Part shown: positions 27,991-39,295 of the stretch, in pieces
Position numbering within the stretch: position 1 is the stretch's first letter
How the letters are laid out: every line of letters begins with the position of its first letter
Assembly (NCBI GenBank): GCA_045110575.1
Contig: JBGCGF010000015.1
Span: 1 to 64,000 of the forward strand
Source: CALDTK01 sp045110575
GTDB taxonomy: Bacteria > Bacteroidota > Bacteroidia > Chitinophagales > Saprospiraceae
Direction of reading: 5' to 3'
DNA: 64,000 nucleotides
The notes under the pieces: generated by a model
Told to the model about the DNA's origin: nothing
Seen by the model: only the letters and a program-made list of their open reading frames with translations
Database searches by the model: none
Program-made: the position numbers and the translations under genes

Positions 27991-28407
27991 ATGGAAATGG
28001 CAAAACCTAAACTCTCCAAGAATCAGCTCAAGTTCTGTAGGGAATACCAGAAGTCCTGAAACGCAAAACAGAGTTACTTAAAAGCTTACAAATGCAGTGA
28101 GAAAGCAGCAGAGTCTAGCAGTAGTGATCTCCTAAGAAACCCTAAGGTAGCATTACGACTAGAGAAAGCTGATGTTAAGCTCCAAGAGAAGCATGAGTTC
28201 GATCTTGATAGAATGATACAAGAACGAAAGGGTGTACTCGACTACGGAAAGAAGTGAATGGACACAGACAGGCCTCAAGACGTTCAAAGCCTTAAAGATT
28301 CACTCAAAGAGATGTGAAAGTTACTTTGACTCTACGAAGAGAAGATCAAGCATAGCTGAGATAAAGACAATCCGCTCTTTGATTCTATAAAGATCAAGAT
28401 CACTTAA
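27991..28407 (+). CDS. Terminase small subunit (TGA=Gly)
   Basis: 138 residues with five in-frame TGA. SKNQLKFCREYQKSGNAKQSY followed by LLRNPKVALRLEKA matches the Terminase_2 small-subunit family, and TGA gives the conserved Gly of the GNA turn. It recognises phage DNA for packaging. It ends in TAA, overlapping by 8 bases the convergent TIR-like gene that separates it from the large subunit. Confidence 0.87.
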
Positions 28408-29371
28408 ACTGAGGAAGCTCTAATTCTTTGAATAAGGCATTCCACATTTCTCCTTTCGTGTCAGTGCCCGTTGCTTGTTTGATAAAGGTTCGCACATCAT
28501 CTGCGCCGCCAGCACAAAGAGTTACAAAATTGTCAATAACGCATTTTTTCACTTTTTCCATCTCAGGGCTTATCGTCATCATTAGGGCAGTAAGTGCTAA
28601 CATAGTACTATCGGATAAATTTCGAATACCTTTTGATGAGCGCGTCTCTTTCTCAAGAGCGTCCAATTCCTTAGACGTTATAGTAGCAGGGTCGATGAAT
28701 GCTGTTTTCGAACTATTACGAAAGGCGTTTGTACTCATACCTAGCATTGACTGAGATTGTATATTTTTGATATCTCGTCTAATAGATGTCGTGTGCTCTA
28801 ATATGAGATCTAACTGTTCAACTTTTTCGGGCGCAAAGTCTTCTTTGACATAATCTTTTATGAATTTACCTACAAATACGGATTCCTTTGGGTGTTTAAT
28901 ATGGTATTGGTGCGTATTTCGGATTTTATCTGCTAACTTATCTATGAGATTAACTACCGATTCATACTCCAGATTAGAAGTATATGGGATATGCTCAAAG
29001 AGGCCCGCATCAAAAGTGTAGTCGGTGAGTTCATCTTTTATTATTATAGTAGGTAGATCAAATGCTAGTCGCATACCCAATTCAAGCATGACATTTGGGT
29101 TCTTTCCACTCACGTCCACAACAATTACTTCATTTGAATAAAGATTACGTACGATATTTTCGTGAATGATACCAGTATGGAGTTCCCTACTTACCATATC
29201 AGACTTGAATCCTGATTTATCAGCAGCCTCTTGTATTATCTTGAATATTTTACCCCAATGTTCTTCTGTGTAAACTTCATTACCACCTCCACTTATAGGC
29301 ATTACTATGCCGCATCTTGGACTCTCACCTTCAGGAATTGTAGTAGTTTTATCCTCTTTACTTTTCGCCAT
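28400..29371 (-). CDS. TIR-like nucleotide-binding protein, probable defence cargo (standard code)
   Basis: 323 residues. The N-terminal 150 residues show the fold of TIR-like/nucleoside-deoxyribosyltransferase-like effectors: CGIVMPISGGG, IIQEAADKSGF, then VIVVDVSGKNPNVMLELGMR and PTIIIKD. This arrangement is common in bacterial antiphage effectors that destroy NAD or nucleotides. It has no in-frame TGA. It ends in TGA with a TAG four codons later. Placed antisense between the two terminase subunits, it looks like an inserted superinfection-exclusion gene. The exact activity is inferred. Confidence 0.75.
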   Translation of the reverse strand: MAKSKEDKTTTIPEGESPRCGIVMPISGGGNEVYTEEHWGKIFKIIQEAADKSGFKSDMVSRELHTGIIHENIVRNLYSNEVIVVDVSGKNPNVMLELGMRLAFDLPTIIIKDELTDYTFDAGLFEHIPYTSNLEYESVVNLIDKLADKIRNTHQYHIKHPKESVFVGKFIKDYVKEDFAPEKVEQLDLILEHTTSIRRDIKNIQSQSMLGMSTNAFRNSSKTAFIDPATITSKELDALEKETRSSKGIRNLSDSTMLALTALMMTISPEMEKVKKCVIDNFVTLCAGGADDVRTFIKQATGTDTKGEMWNALFKELELPQFK

Positions 29372-29416
29372 GATTCTAGTCTTGAGTTTTCTTAATGTTC
29401 GATTATACTGAGTCTA

Positions 29417-30763
29417 ATGGCAGACTTCACGCTCAAACTCCACCCTAAACAAGGGGAGGCACTTACCTACCTTACAGACAATACTACGAATCTATTCTGA
29501 TATGGAGGTGCTGCATGATGAGGTAAAACGTTTTTAGGTTGCGGTCGGCTCAATATGATGTGTATAGCCTACCCCTGATCGAGATGGTTTATAGCTCGTG
29601 ACCAGTTGAAGCGTCTGAAACAGTCAACACTAATGACTCTACTGAGCGATGTCCATCCTCTCAATGGGATAGTGCCAGACAAACACTTCGTATATAAGCA
29701 GCAGGACTCACTCATACAGTACTACAACTGATCTATCATTTTCTTGCTAGATGCCTCTCGAATGCCATCAGATCCTATGTATCAACGCTTTGGATCAATT
29801 GAGGTGTGTTGATGATTGATAGATGAAGCGGCTGAGGTCAAGAAACTGGCCGTAGATATCCTGCTATCGAGATGCAGATACAAGCTAGTAGAGTTTGGTC
29901 TTATACCTAAGGTATTTTGTGTATTCAATCCTGACAAATGACGGGTGTACTCAACGTTTTACAAGCCTCATAGAGACTGAATGCTGCCTGAACATACCAA
30001 TTTCGTACCTGCATTAGCAACTGATAACCCATCATTGAGTCCCGAATATCTCAAGTCCCTAGGTAAACTACCTGAAGCTCAGCGTCAAAGACTCAGGTAT
30101 GGTAACTTCGACTATGACGACACTCCATGAAGGCTTTTTGATTACGACGCGCTCTACGATATGCGGACTAATCCTATCACCAATGGTACAAAGTATATCA
30201 TTTGTGACCCTGCAAGGCTTGGAGAGGATGAGGCGGTGATTATGGTATTCAACGGACGGGAAGAGATAGAGACGGTAGTGTATAAGGTAAGCCTGATAAC
30301 CGAACTAGCTACTAGGATACAACAGCTATCACAACAGTACAAGATACCGATGAGGCAAACGCTAGTGGATGCAGACGGGGTAGGGTGATGACTGGTTGAT
30401 ATACTCAAGTGTAAACCTTTCCATAACGGAGCGAGTCCAGTACAGACCAAAGAGGAAAAGCGTATCGAGCTTAAACCTAACTTCGAGAACCTCAAGACCC
30501 AGTGTGTATTCGCTTTATCTGAGCACTATACTAAGATCCGCTTCAATACAGAGAAATACAAAGAGTTAATCATCGAGGAGCTGGACGTAGTAGTAGAGAT
30601 CGACATAGACAAAGATGGGAAGTGTAAGATCATCAAGAAACAAGACATCAAAGAGAAACTGTGACGCTCACCTAATTATCTAGATGTCCTACTGATGAGG
30701 TGTTGGTTTGAATTAGAACACATACAGGACTACGAAGCACTACTGAAAGCATACTTAGGCTAA
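29417..30763 (+). CDS. Terminase large subunit (TGA=Gly)
   Basis: 448 residues with 13 in-frame TGA. Walker A is FGYGGAAGGGKTFL (residues 27-40) with three Gly from TGA; with Trp the P-loop would be destroyed. Walker B/catalytic Glu is LIDEAAE (134-140). The nuclease domain has CDPARLGEDEA, DADGVGGGLVDIL and SPNYLDVLLM. It drives ATP-dependent DNA packaging and cuts the concatemer. Start and length are normal for the family. Confidence 0.96.
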
Positions 30764-30823
30764 ATCCTTGCTATTATCTCCACCTACTGTACAACTCAAT
30801 TAGTTTATTACCCCAATTACCGC

Positions 30824-32098
30824 ATGACATGGTACTCAAAGTTTCTACCTCAGTTCTGACAGAGTAAAGAGGACACAACGTCCACTAAGTCATTTACTAT
30901 TCCGTTCTACGGTACTTCTTCACTCGTGCCAGTAATCTCTAAGTCAACTGCCTACGGACTGTATGCAAGCAACCCTGACATCAGGACTTGCATAAGAAAG
31001 AAGTGATTGACGCTCTCTAAAGAATGGATTACACTACAGAAGTTATCGGATAGATCAGACGTGGAGGAGAAGCAAGCGAAGGAAGCGTACGATTTCATGC
31101 ACAACATGATGAGTAGCCCTACCTATTCACAGTTCCTGATCGAGATAGTGAAGCATTTAGACGTTGCGGGTGAGGTATACTTTACCCCTACGAAAACACT
31201 ATGAACTGAACAGGTGAACGGTATACAAATACTCCATCCTCTCTCTATACAAAAGCGAACAAGTGACGGTGAAGCGGTGAAGTTCACGCAATCAGCACAG
31301 GGACAAAGACAGGCAACATTCATGAACAAGAAGTTTAGTGATATTGGTAACACATTGCTTTACTACAAGCTAGAACCGCACACGGCTAATGAGTACGACG
31401 GTATGGGACTATTGGAATGAGTGGTGATGGACGCACTAGGAGATCAGGAAGCGCAACTCGTAAACTATATGGCGTTCAAGAACTGATTGAAAGTGAGTCA
31501 TATGATAATCCCAGAAGAGTGAATCACTCCTGAGCAAGCAAAGGTGCTTTGACAGCAGATACAGAACACCCACTGATGAAGTGAGAATGCACACAAGCCG
31601 TTTTTGTGACTAGGGGTAAAAGATATTAAGACGTTAGATAAGTCACTAGCTGAGATGGAGTACGGACTACAAAGGAAGCTTACGATTGACAAGGTGTGTA
31701 GTGCACTACAAGTACCGAGATGATTGATAGGGTATACAGAGTCGGTCAACTACTCTAACCTGATAACACTGTATAGAGACTTCATCGACAACACAATTAA
31801 CCCGTACCAAGACCTGATCGAGTACATGGTAAACGACTTCATACAGGAATACCAGATCCCCCAACTCAAAGACTACTACATCAAGCTAAACGATGTGAGT
31901 GTAAACGATGAGTGAGCGACAAAGGAACTGATGCTAAAGGAGCTAGACGCAGGTACTATGACGATCAACGAGTACAGAGTACACTTCAATAAGGAGGAAC
32001 TACCACAGGAAGAGGCTAGTATGCCGCTAGTGAGTAAAGCAAGAATAAGAATAGACGATGTGGCCCTTGATGCGATATTGCCTAACACAAACACATAG
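30824..32098 (+). CDS. Portal protein, HK97 type (TGA=Gly)
   Basis: 424 residues with about 13 in-frame TGA. The core pattern DGMGLLEGVVMDALGDQ, THGGSENAHKPFLLG, LDKSLAEMEYGLQRKL, VPRGLIGY ... VNYSN matches HK97-family portals, which form the dodecameric DNA entry ring. A C-terminal helical part ends at TAG, overlapping the next start (taGTG). Confidence 0.9.
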
Positions 32099-32841
32099 TG
32101 AATTGAAAGAATCGTCAAGAGCTGATCGTTGCGAATAAGGTGACGCGTTCATTAAGGTCACAGTCGTACTACCTCAACAATAACCTCCAAACACTCCGAG
32201 ATCACCCGACATGGTGGTATTTTACGGTATACGGACGTAAGGATATATTCAACCTCAACAGTTTCCGAGCATGAATGGGTATAAACTCCATGATAGAGTG
32301 AATACAGACGAATATCAAAAGAACGCTAGGGATGTGAGGTAAAAACCAGTCAAGACTCCAAGGGGTAGAGTATGAGGTACAGAACCCGCACGCTTTACAG
32401 TATATGCAGAACTTTGAAAGCCTACACCTGAGCGATAGTCCTATCAGTATCAGTGAGACAACAAAGAGTGCTGTGATAGCTAAGCTTAGGGAGGGAGTAG
32501 AGCAAAACTTGAGCTACACAGAGGTAGCGAAGAACATTAGAGGGCTAGACGCTCGCATATTCAGTAGGAATAGAGCAAAACTGATAGCGGTTAGGGAGAT
32601 AGGGCAAGCTTACGAGTACGGTAACTATATCCCGATGCTCCAAGCACAACAGTCTGGACAGGTGGTAGAAAAGGAACGGTCAACGGTCTGAGACGATAAG
32701 GTGACTGAGGAGTGCAAGCATAACGAGAGGTTGTGACGAGTACCGCTAGACTATCTCTATCTCTATGACAAGAATACTACAGCGCCCAGAGACTGAAACC
32801 CTAACTGCAGGTGTACTCAACTGTTTCGTATATTGGAGTAG
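32098..32841 (+). CDS. Head morphogenesis protein, SPP1 gp7-like (TGA=Gly)
   Basis: 247 residues beginning with GTG that overlaps the portal stop. The C-terminal part REIGQAYEYGNY ... KHNERLGRVPLDYL ... PRDGNPNCRC is the phage Mu gpF/SPP1 gp7 minor head motif, with the expected NCRC close to the end. About seven TGA codons. It probably sits inside the head near the portal. Confidence 0.88.
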
Positions 32842-32871
32842 ATTTTTGCACCATCATATCAGAAATAGACT

Positions 32872-33522
32872 ATGAAAAGACTTATTGCAGCAGTTACAGC
32901 AATAGCTATTTGGTTCTTTTCTGGATTAGGTACAATCGTTTTACAGAAATGGGTTGGGCCAAGTATTCCAGGGCCAAGTGTCAAGAGCGAAAATGAGAAG
33001 AAGTCTGAAATCTCTTTTATTGATACTGATGAATTTATCGACGATGAAGCAGATGTCTCATATATGTCAAATAAAGATATACTCTCAGGTAATATTCAAG
33101 ACAAACAAACCGATAATTTGGCTCAGATTCTTGCTCAGCATGAAGAAACTAAAAAGAGAGATACATTTATGAAATGGCAAATTAGGGCCGTCAATGAATT
33201 CAAAAATGCAAGTGGATATTTACATAGGATAAAAAATATTTCTGAAGATACTGTAAATATTAGTATGGACTCAAATAGTTTTGATCGAATCTTCGCGAAA
33301 GTATTCATCGTTCCTGACTTGGAAGAACAATTTATTTCGTCAAAGCAGTTTCTGAAAGATTCTTTGAATATTGTAGATGTGGTTATTCGTTTTGATATTC
33401 CTCTTTCTATGTATAGTGATTCACTAAATGACTCAGTTGAAGATATTGAGACATTAAGAGAATTATTTGACGAAAGCATACGGTTGATTTTTTTGAAAGA
33501 AGAATCAGATGATCTGTACTGA
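32872..33522 (+). CDS. Membrane-anchored cargo protein inside the head operon (standard code)
   Basis: 216 residues: an N-terminal membrane helix (AAVTAIAIWFFSGLGTIVL), then a long acidic/helical exterior part. No in-frame TGA, while both neighbouring genes have many. It ends in TGA followed two codons later by TAG. It is most simply a lysogenic moron inserted between head genes, perhaps for superinfection exclusion. The family is unknown. Confidence 0.7.
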   Translation: MKRLIAAVTAIAIWFFSGLGTIVLQKWVGPSIPGPSVKSENEKKSEISFIDTDEFIDDEADVSYMSNKDILSGNIQDKQTDNLAQILAQHEETKKRDTFMKWQIRAVNEFKNASGYLHRIKNISEDTVNISMDSNSFDRIFAKVFIVPDLEEQFISSKQFLKDSLNIVDVVIRFDIPLSMYSDSLNDSVEDIETLRELFDESIRLIFLKEESDDLY

Positions 33523-33540
33523 TGTTTATAGTACCAAATA

Positions 33541-33575
33541 CTTGACATAGTAAGTACCTACTGTAAGTTGATACC
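33541..33575 (+). promoter_or_regulatory. Possible promoter before the protease/capsid block
   Basis: TTGACA at 33542 is followed 16-17 bases later by TAAGTT, a weak -10. It lies in the gap after the membrane-anchored cargo gene. Confidence 0.35.
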
Positions 33576-33604
33576 ATACAACAGTATTTACGACTACTAA
33601 TGCT

Positions 33605-35011
33605 ATGGCTAATCGCAGTGAAAGGAGAAAAGACATGAGTCCTTTGAGGCTACACACGAGGTTTATCTATAAAGAGCGTGCAGACCTTGAAGAACGTACA
33701 GTGGAAAAAGACGGTGTAATGACTGCTTACCTAACTCTTGAGTGATACGCCTCCACAAGGACTAAGGACTCACACGGTGACGAGATCGACCCAAAGAGTA
33801 TTGACCTCTCAAGGTTTGAAGCTGGTAACGCTCCACTCAAGTGTATGCACTGACAGGGTATACTATCTAACATAGGGGTTATCCTATCGTGTATGCCTGA
33901 TGATGAGTGACTCTATATGAAAGCAGAGGCGAGACTAGACATAACCAAGGACAAGAACTGACAACCGCTAAATAAGGACGACTACGTTCTCTATACGAGA
34001 CTCAAGAACGGGACGGTAAATGGATTCTCTATTGGTTTCCACAACACAAAGCGAGTAGCTGATGAGGAGTGAAACTATAGCATAGCGTGACTCACTCTCC
34101 ATGAGGTGAGTGTAGTGGACGTTCCTAGTAACCCAATGACCGTACGCAAGTTTTTACAAATTGCCCATAATACCATGACTAAGAAAGAAATGATTGAATC
34201 GAGTGAAGACGAAGTATTAGAACTTACAGAAATAGAGACTAAAGAGGAGGAAACAACCGAAGTAATCGCTACAGAAGACGACGAAAAGAGCTTAGAGGAT
34301 GATACCCCTGACGAAGTGGACACAACACCCGATAGTGAAGAAGAAACGGAGATTGAGCAAGAAATGAAAGATGAAAAAGCACTAGAAGACAAAGAAGGGA
34401 AATCAATCGAATGAGAAGTGCATGATGACCCTGATCTAAGATATTTACTGACTGAGAAAGTGAAGGAGAGTATCTCAGACGATGAGACGAATCTTTATAT
34501 TGCATCTATAGGTATTGGAGTATTTGTTTATAACCTGTATTCATACGGTAAGCAGAGCTTCGATACTTACTACAGATCCTCATATACAATATCGGAGTGA
34601 GATGTGTCTATTGGGGATGTCGCTACCGAAGTAAAGCCTATGCAGGTGTGGGTAGAAAAGAAAATAGCTTTGTGACTTGGTGAAAAAGAATTGCCCGTAG
34701 AGGCTGAAAGTGTCGATACTGAAACATCAACAGATGAGGGCGTGACCGATGAAGTAGAAGAGAAATCACTGATTAGTGAAACAGAACTCAAGACTCTCCA
34801 GACTTACGTCAAAGAGTTAGAGACATGACTTGAAACAGCAGTCGAAACGATAAAGAGCATGGAAACTCTCATCACTCAAAAAGATGAGCAGATAGCCAAG
34901 TTCAAGAAGATTAAGGTGAAGAGTGGAGCGTTATACTCACTACCTACACCAGTAGAAGAATCGTGAGAGGTAGCTAGAGCATTTAAGAACTATGGACTAC
35001 CTACAAGTTAA
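33605..35011 (+). CDS. Prohead protease fused to scaffold (TGA=Gly)
   Basis: 468 residues with about 13 in-frame TGA. Residues 1-190 are an HK97-type (U35) prohead protease: LKCMHGQGIL with the likely catalytic His, NGTVNGFSIGFHN with the Ser, and GLTLHEVSVVDVPSNPM. Residues 190-468 are acidic and helical, as expected of an internal scaffold. Protease-scaffold fusions precede the capsid gene in many siphophages. Confidence 0.88.
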
Positions 35012-35051
35012 GTACGCAGTACAGGCATTTTATTAGCCATTTAACAACACT

Positions 35052-36095
35052 ATGGACAAAGCACTATTAGAAGCGGTACAAAGCGCCGCAGGGAAATACG
35101 GACAAAAAGCGGTTGACGCTATTGCTCAAGAAGCAGAAACAAAAGAAATTCAAGACACTACAGTCAAGGCAGAGTGAGACGGTATCACACAGGCTAATAC
35201 GCCTAACTATGTGAGACCAAATGAATACACATCAGAACTCTACTCACAAGTAGTAGCTGAAAACGAACTCCTTTCAAGATTGCCTTGAAACCATGGACAG
35301 AGAAACGCTCCGTCTATCAGAGTAACTGTTCTTGGAGAACCTAAACTTATGAGTGAAGGTACAGAAGATAAGGGTACTACCAGTTCAGCAATTAGCGGTA
35401 CAACTACTCCAGTGTCTGACCAAGTGACTATTGATATTCAGAAGTACGAAGACACAATCTTCGTGAATAGAGAATCAGTACAGTACTACATCGCTAACGG
35501 TGGACTACTTGCTCACGTTCAGAGTAAAATTCAGGAAAGCATGAAGGTTACTATCAACAACGCTATCTTGAATAAAGCTACTGTTGGTACGGTCGCTACT
35601 GGTATCGCAAACGGTGTAGTTGCACCATGAGCAATCGGTAGAGGACTTTACACGAAAGCTATGCTCGAACTCGGACAGTACGGTGCAGAAGGTGCAGATC
35701 TCCTATGGTTGGCATCAGCTGATGCAGCACTTAGAGCGAGAAACGTAGAAGGGTATGAGACTATCGACAAGTTCGGTACAAATGCCTCTAACGTAAGGGC
35801 TGGTATCTTTGAAAGAATCGACGGTATCGACGTATTCAAGTCAAGATATATCGGTAATGCAGTAGCAGATGACGGATTGGTAAGTGGAACTCCAGCTGAC
35901 AACACTAATTCAATCATGCAGCTTCTCTATGCTCCATCAGTACAGTATGCAATGGGACATGACCCAGTAATTGTAGCTGTAGAAAGAGCAGGATGAATCT
36001 ACTTTGACTACGCAATGTGGTTTGGGTTCAAAATCTGTAACGAAACAGCATGACTCGACAAGACAGTGGCAACACTCCTTATTGACAAAGCATAA
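35052..36095 (+). CDS. Major capsid protein, HK97 fold (TGA=Gly)
   Basis: 347 residues, only five in-frame TGA among roughly 32 Gly codons. It follows the protease-scaffold and precedes a strong terminator. RVTVLGEPKLMSEGTEDKG, IDIQKYEDTIFVN and ADLLWLASADAALRAR fit the HK97-like capsid fold, with the usual order of N-arm, E-loop and P-domain. The leader before the ATG has no Shine-Dalgarno sequence and is A/T-rich. It should be the most abundant virion protein. Confidence 0.88.
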
Positions 36096-36101
36096 TCGTT
36101 T

Positions 36102-36127
36102 GGACGAGCTTCGGCTCGTCCTCTTTT
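36102..36127 (+). terminator. Intrinsic terminator after the capsid gene
   Basis: A perfect 8-bp stem GGACGAGC / GCTCGTCC with a TTCG tetraloop followed by TCTTTT. It would separate high capsid expression from the downstream genes. Confidence 0.9.
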
Positions 36128-36152
36128 CCTTTATAAATTATTTTTTTCTAAA

Positions 36153-36491
36153 ATGAGATTAGTACTAATTAAATGAGCAAAGCCTATCAGCGTATTCGAT
36201 AAAGATTGAAGACGTGTAGATGTGACTGAGGACAATAGTGTCGTAGTGAATACGGCATCAGGTAAATCACTACTCTCTATGTATGGACATAGATTACAAG
36301 ACGTGAATGATACACTTATCCCTGAGAAGAAAACACCAGCCAAGAAAACACCAGCAGACGAAACCCCACAAGCGACACTAGATGTAAGGGCTAAGTATGC
36401 AGAGGTTATAGGTAGAGACGTTGCCAACTCAAAGAAGAACGACGTAGAGTGGATGCAATCTAAGATAGACGAGGCTTTAGCTTGTGAATAA
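36153..36491 (+). CDS. Hypothetical head-associated protein (TGA=Gly)
   Basis: 112 residues with two in-frame TGA. The N-terminal strands are followed by a Pro/Lys/Thr repeat (KKTPAKKTPADETP) and a helical end. Its place between capsid and connector suggests a head decoration or a small head-completion protein. Confidence 0.65.
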
Positions 36492-36494
36492 CCT

Positions 36495-37028
36495 ATGTAT
36501 ACCAAGTCTTCCGAATTAGTACAGTCTCTATGACTCGATAAAGAGTGTCTCAAAGACGTTACTAAATACCGTAATGCAGCACTGAAAGCTATTCATACCT
36601 ATTGTGGGGTGGATAGTTTTGTACGTACAGAACATACAGAGTATTACCCAGTAGATAGAGTGTGTGCAAACAACACCTTACACCTAAGAAACGTACACTC
36701 TGAGATTGCTACACTGAACGGTGAGACGGTTATACAGCGTGGTAGCATGTGGGAGGTAAAGGTAGAGGCGATGGTTTGAGAGTCTAGTATGGGAGACCAT
36801 ACCGTAGTATACATGTGAGGTTATGATTCTATCCCTGAACCGATCAATCAGGCAATAGAAGCGTATGTACTGAACGCTCTAGCGGTTAATGACCCGTCTA
36901 AGGTGATTGGTACAATAAAGAGTTACAAGTTAGCTGATGAGCAGATAACCTACAAAGACTGAGTAGGGATTGATACTGATACTCGGAAAGCGTTCCTTAC
37001 TCCTTACAAGCGCGTATATGTTCTATAA
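36495..37028 (+). CDS. Head-tail connector protein, adaptor type (TGA=Gly)
   Basis: 177 residues with four in-frame TGA. A helical N-terminus (ELVQSLGLDKECLKDVTKYR) is followed by beta-rich sequence. Position directly after the capsid block and before the head-closure gene, with an 11-base overlap, points to an HK97 gp6/SPP1 gp15-like adaptor. The assignment rests mainly on synteny. Confidence 0.65.
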
Positions 37029-37320
37029 GACCAGAGCCGATTATCGGGTATCATCATACAGCGTAAAGCGTATCGAGACCACTACTTTTCTAAGAGTGGT
37101 TTCTTGCAAATTCGTAGCTATCGAGGAGAACGTAGAGTGACTGACCACAGCACCTGATTACAACGCCTATTTCTGTTATACTTCTGACTGATCGTTGAAA
37201 CGTGGTGGTGAGTTGAGGGTATGAGGTAGAACGTACAAGGTCGAGGGAAAACAGGTGGTAGAAGGTTTAAGGAGTACCTATTACAGATACATCACTAACC
37301 TGAGTGCTAATGAAGATTAG
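37018..37320 (+). CDS. Putative head-closure protein (TGA=Gly)
   Basis: 100 residues with three in-frame TGA; beta-rich (GGELRVGGRTYKVEGKQVVE), as in SPP1 gp16-type stoppers. Overlaps both neighbours by 11 bases. The assignment rests on size, fold pattern and synteny. Confidence 0.6.
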
Positions 37321-37654
37321 TCTCAAGTTGTCGAAGAATATGCAGAAGTTCCAGAGGCTGAATATCCAAGACGTGATCGGCAAAGCATTGACACAATCGG
37401 CTCTTATGGTGCAGAACAAAGCAAAGCAACTAGCGCCGTTTGATACGGGTTCACTAAGGAGGTCTATCACTACTGACTATTCGAGGCTGAGTAGAGGTAT
37501 CGCGGTGATCGGTTCACCTGTACCGTACGCCACACGTAGACATTATGAGAACTTCAAGAACCCGCAGACACTTAGGTACCTAGAGCGTGGATATACTGAC
37601 CAGAAAAACCAAATAGACCGCCTACTAGCTCAAGCCTTTAATTCCTACTTATAA
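37310..37654 (+). CDS. HK97 gp10-like tail-completion protein
   Basis: 114 residues from the ATG at 37310. GKALTQSALMVQNKAKQLAPFDTGSLRRS followed by PVPYATRRHYENF is the HK97 gp10 signature, with the Y-A-x(n)-H/E-Y motif. It has no TGA, yet it overlaps the recoded gene before it. Helps join head and tail. Confidence 0.85.
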   Translation: MKISLKLSKNMQKFQRLNIQDVIGKALTQSALMVQNKAKQLAPFDTGSLRRSITTDYSRLSRGIAVIGSPVPYATRRHYENFKNPQTLRYLERGYTDQKNQIDRLLAQAFNSYL

Positions 37655-37655
37655 C

Positions 37656-38081
37656 ATGTCATTCAACGCAATCGGTAAAGCATTAGAAGTTGAACTCCAA
37701 CCCCTTATAGGAGCCTCATTGAACTCCGTCTATAACTTCGAGGTCATAGAAGACGATACCGTATTGACTCCATTTGTTACTATCGCACCTGATACGAGTG
37801 ACGAGCAACTACTAGATACGGCGAGTAATGAGCAGACTATAGTGTTTATTATTAGTGTGGTAGATCAGGCTACCCAAGACCGCATCGACGTGGAGGATAA
37901 CATAAGAACACTGGTCGATGCAGTAGCGTTGAAAATCAAACTTATGGACACAATTACCTATAATAATTGACAAGCGAGTGCAGTATCGTATAGATATGAG
38001 CGAGGGTACACAAGAAAGCCAACCCCGATGAGAGTATGAAACGTGATCGTCACCTTTAGATGTATACTAAACAATGTTTAA
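37656..38081 (+). CDS. Tail terminator/completion protein (TGA=Gly)
   Basis: 141 residues. Its only two TGA lie in the last third, so with the standard code it would stop at residue 104. DTVLTPFVTIAPDTSDEQL and VVDQATQDRIDVEDNIRTLV match the small alpha/beta tail terminators (HK97 gp10/lambda U neighbours) by pattern and position. Overlaps the next gene by 8 bases. Confidence 0.72.
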
Positions 38082-38283
38082 GCAGTACAGTCCCCAACTA
38101 AACAGAGTAATTGAAGCTAAAACACGCCAAGAACGGCTTGAGTTGGTGACTAAAGAATTAACCTGATGAGTTGAGAGTGACGAGTCGAGTATTGTTACAG
38201 ATGAAGTAACCAAACCAAAGGAGAAGAAACTAAAGAATAGAAAAAACAAGCTGTTGTGAGACGGACAAAACAAGAGCCTTTAA
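38074..38283 (+). CDS. Small charged protein before the major tail gene (TGA=Gly)
   Basis: 69 residues with three in-frame TGA. Highly charged and helical, with a Lys-rich centre. The role is unknown; the position between tail terminator and major tail protein is noted. Confidence 0.6.
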
Positions 38284-38298
38284 TACTACAATATATAG

Positions 38299-39276
38299 AT
38301 GCCAGAAGCACACATTTGAAGAAAACAAGCCATAGGCTTTGGAGTGGAGAGTACAAGGGGTACGAAAGTCACCGCTGATGTATGGATTCCTAAGATGTGA
38401 GGAGACTTACTCCCTACATTCGATAAAGCAGAAGATACTTCGTGATACGGAGTGATTGACCAGAACTATGACAAGCAGACCACTAAGGAGACTTCAACAC
38501 TCTCACTAGAGACTATCGTTAGAGACCAAACTATTGGATACATTCTTTACGCTACGTTAGGTGCTACTGCTATCACAGGTAGCTGACCGTATACACATGC
38601 GTTTACGAGAAAAAACGACAACAATCATCCATCGTTGACACTACGACAGACAGATCCAGTAGGGTCGTATAGTGCAGCGTACTGAATGGTTGACTCGTTC
38701 TCGCTCGATGTAGAGGTTGGAGATTATATCAAATCTACTACTTCGTTTATCTCTAACAAGCTAGTATCAGAGACAGCACCTGCGGTTGTGTATTCGTCTG
38801 ATAACGAGTTCATGGCTAAGGACGCTAAACTGTATCTAGCAGACACAGAGGCAGGACTAGCAGGAGCGACAGAGGTTAAAGTAGAGAGTGTAAACATTTC
38901 AATCGCTAAGAACTTGATCGACTACCAAACGCTATGAAGTGTGGTTGTAGACCAGAGGTTTAACCAGGCGTTTGTAGTGACATGAAGCCTTACAGCATTG
39001 TTTGCTGATACGGTGTTGCTCGACTATGTAAGAAATAGTAGTAAGAAGTACATAAAGCTAGTGATTGCTAACGGAGCAGTAACTTTGACAGGATGAGGAA
39101 ACCCTACGATTGAGTTTGTTCTAGCGAAATGTGATCTCGACAACTTCTCAAGAGATAGTGGGAACGATGATCTAGTGAAACAGTCGTTTGACTTTACCGC
39201 TATGTACTCCACAGGAGACTGATACACAGCTAAGGTGAGTCTGATAAACGAAAAAGATACAGCGTACGACGCATAA
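38299..39276 (+). CDS. Major tail (tube) protein (TGA=Gly)
   Basis: 325 residues with nine in-frame TGA. The N-terminal AIGFGVESTRGTKVTADVWIP and the overall beta pattern (TSTLSLETIVRDQTIGY, DSFSLDVEVGDYIKST) fit siphophage tube proteins. It precedes the frameshifted chaperone and the tape measure, as expected. The tube polymer forms the tail shaft. Confidence 0.85.
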
Positions 39277-39295
39277 TTTATTACTTCTAATTATT

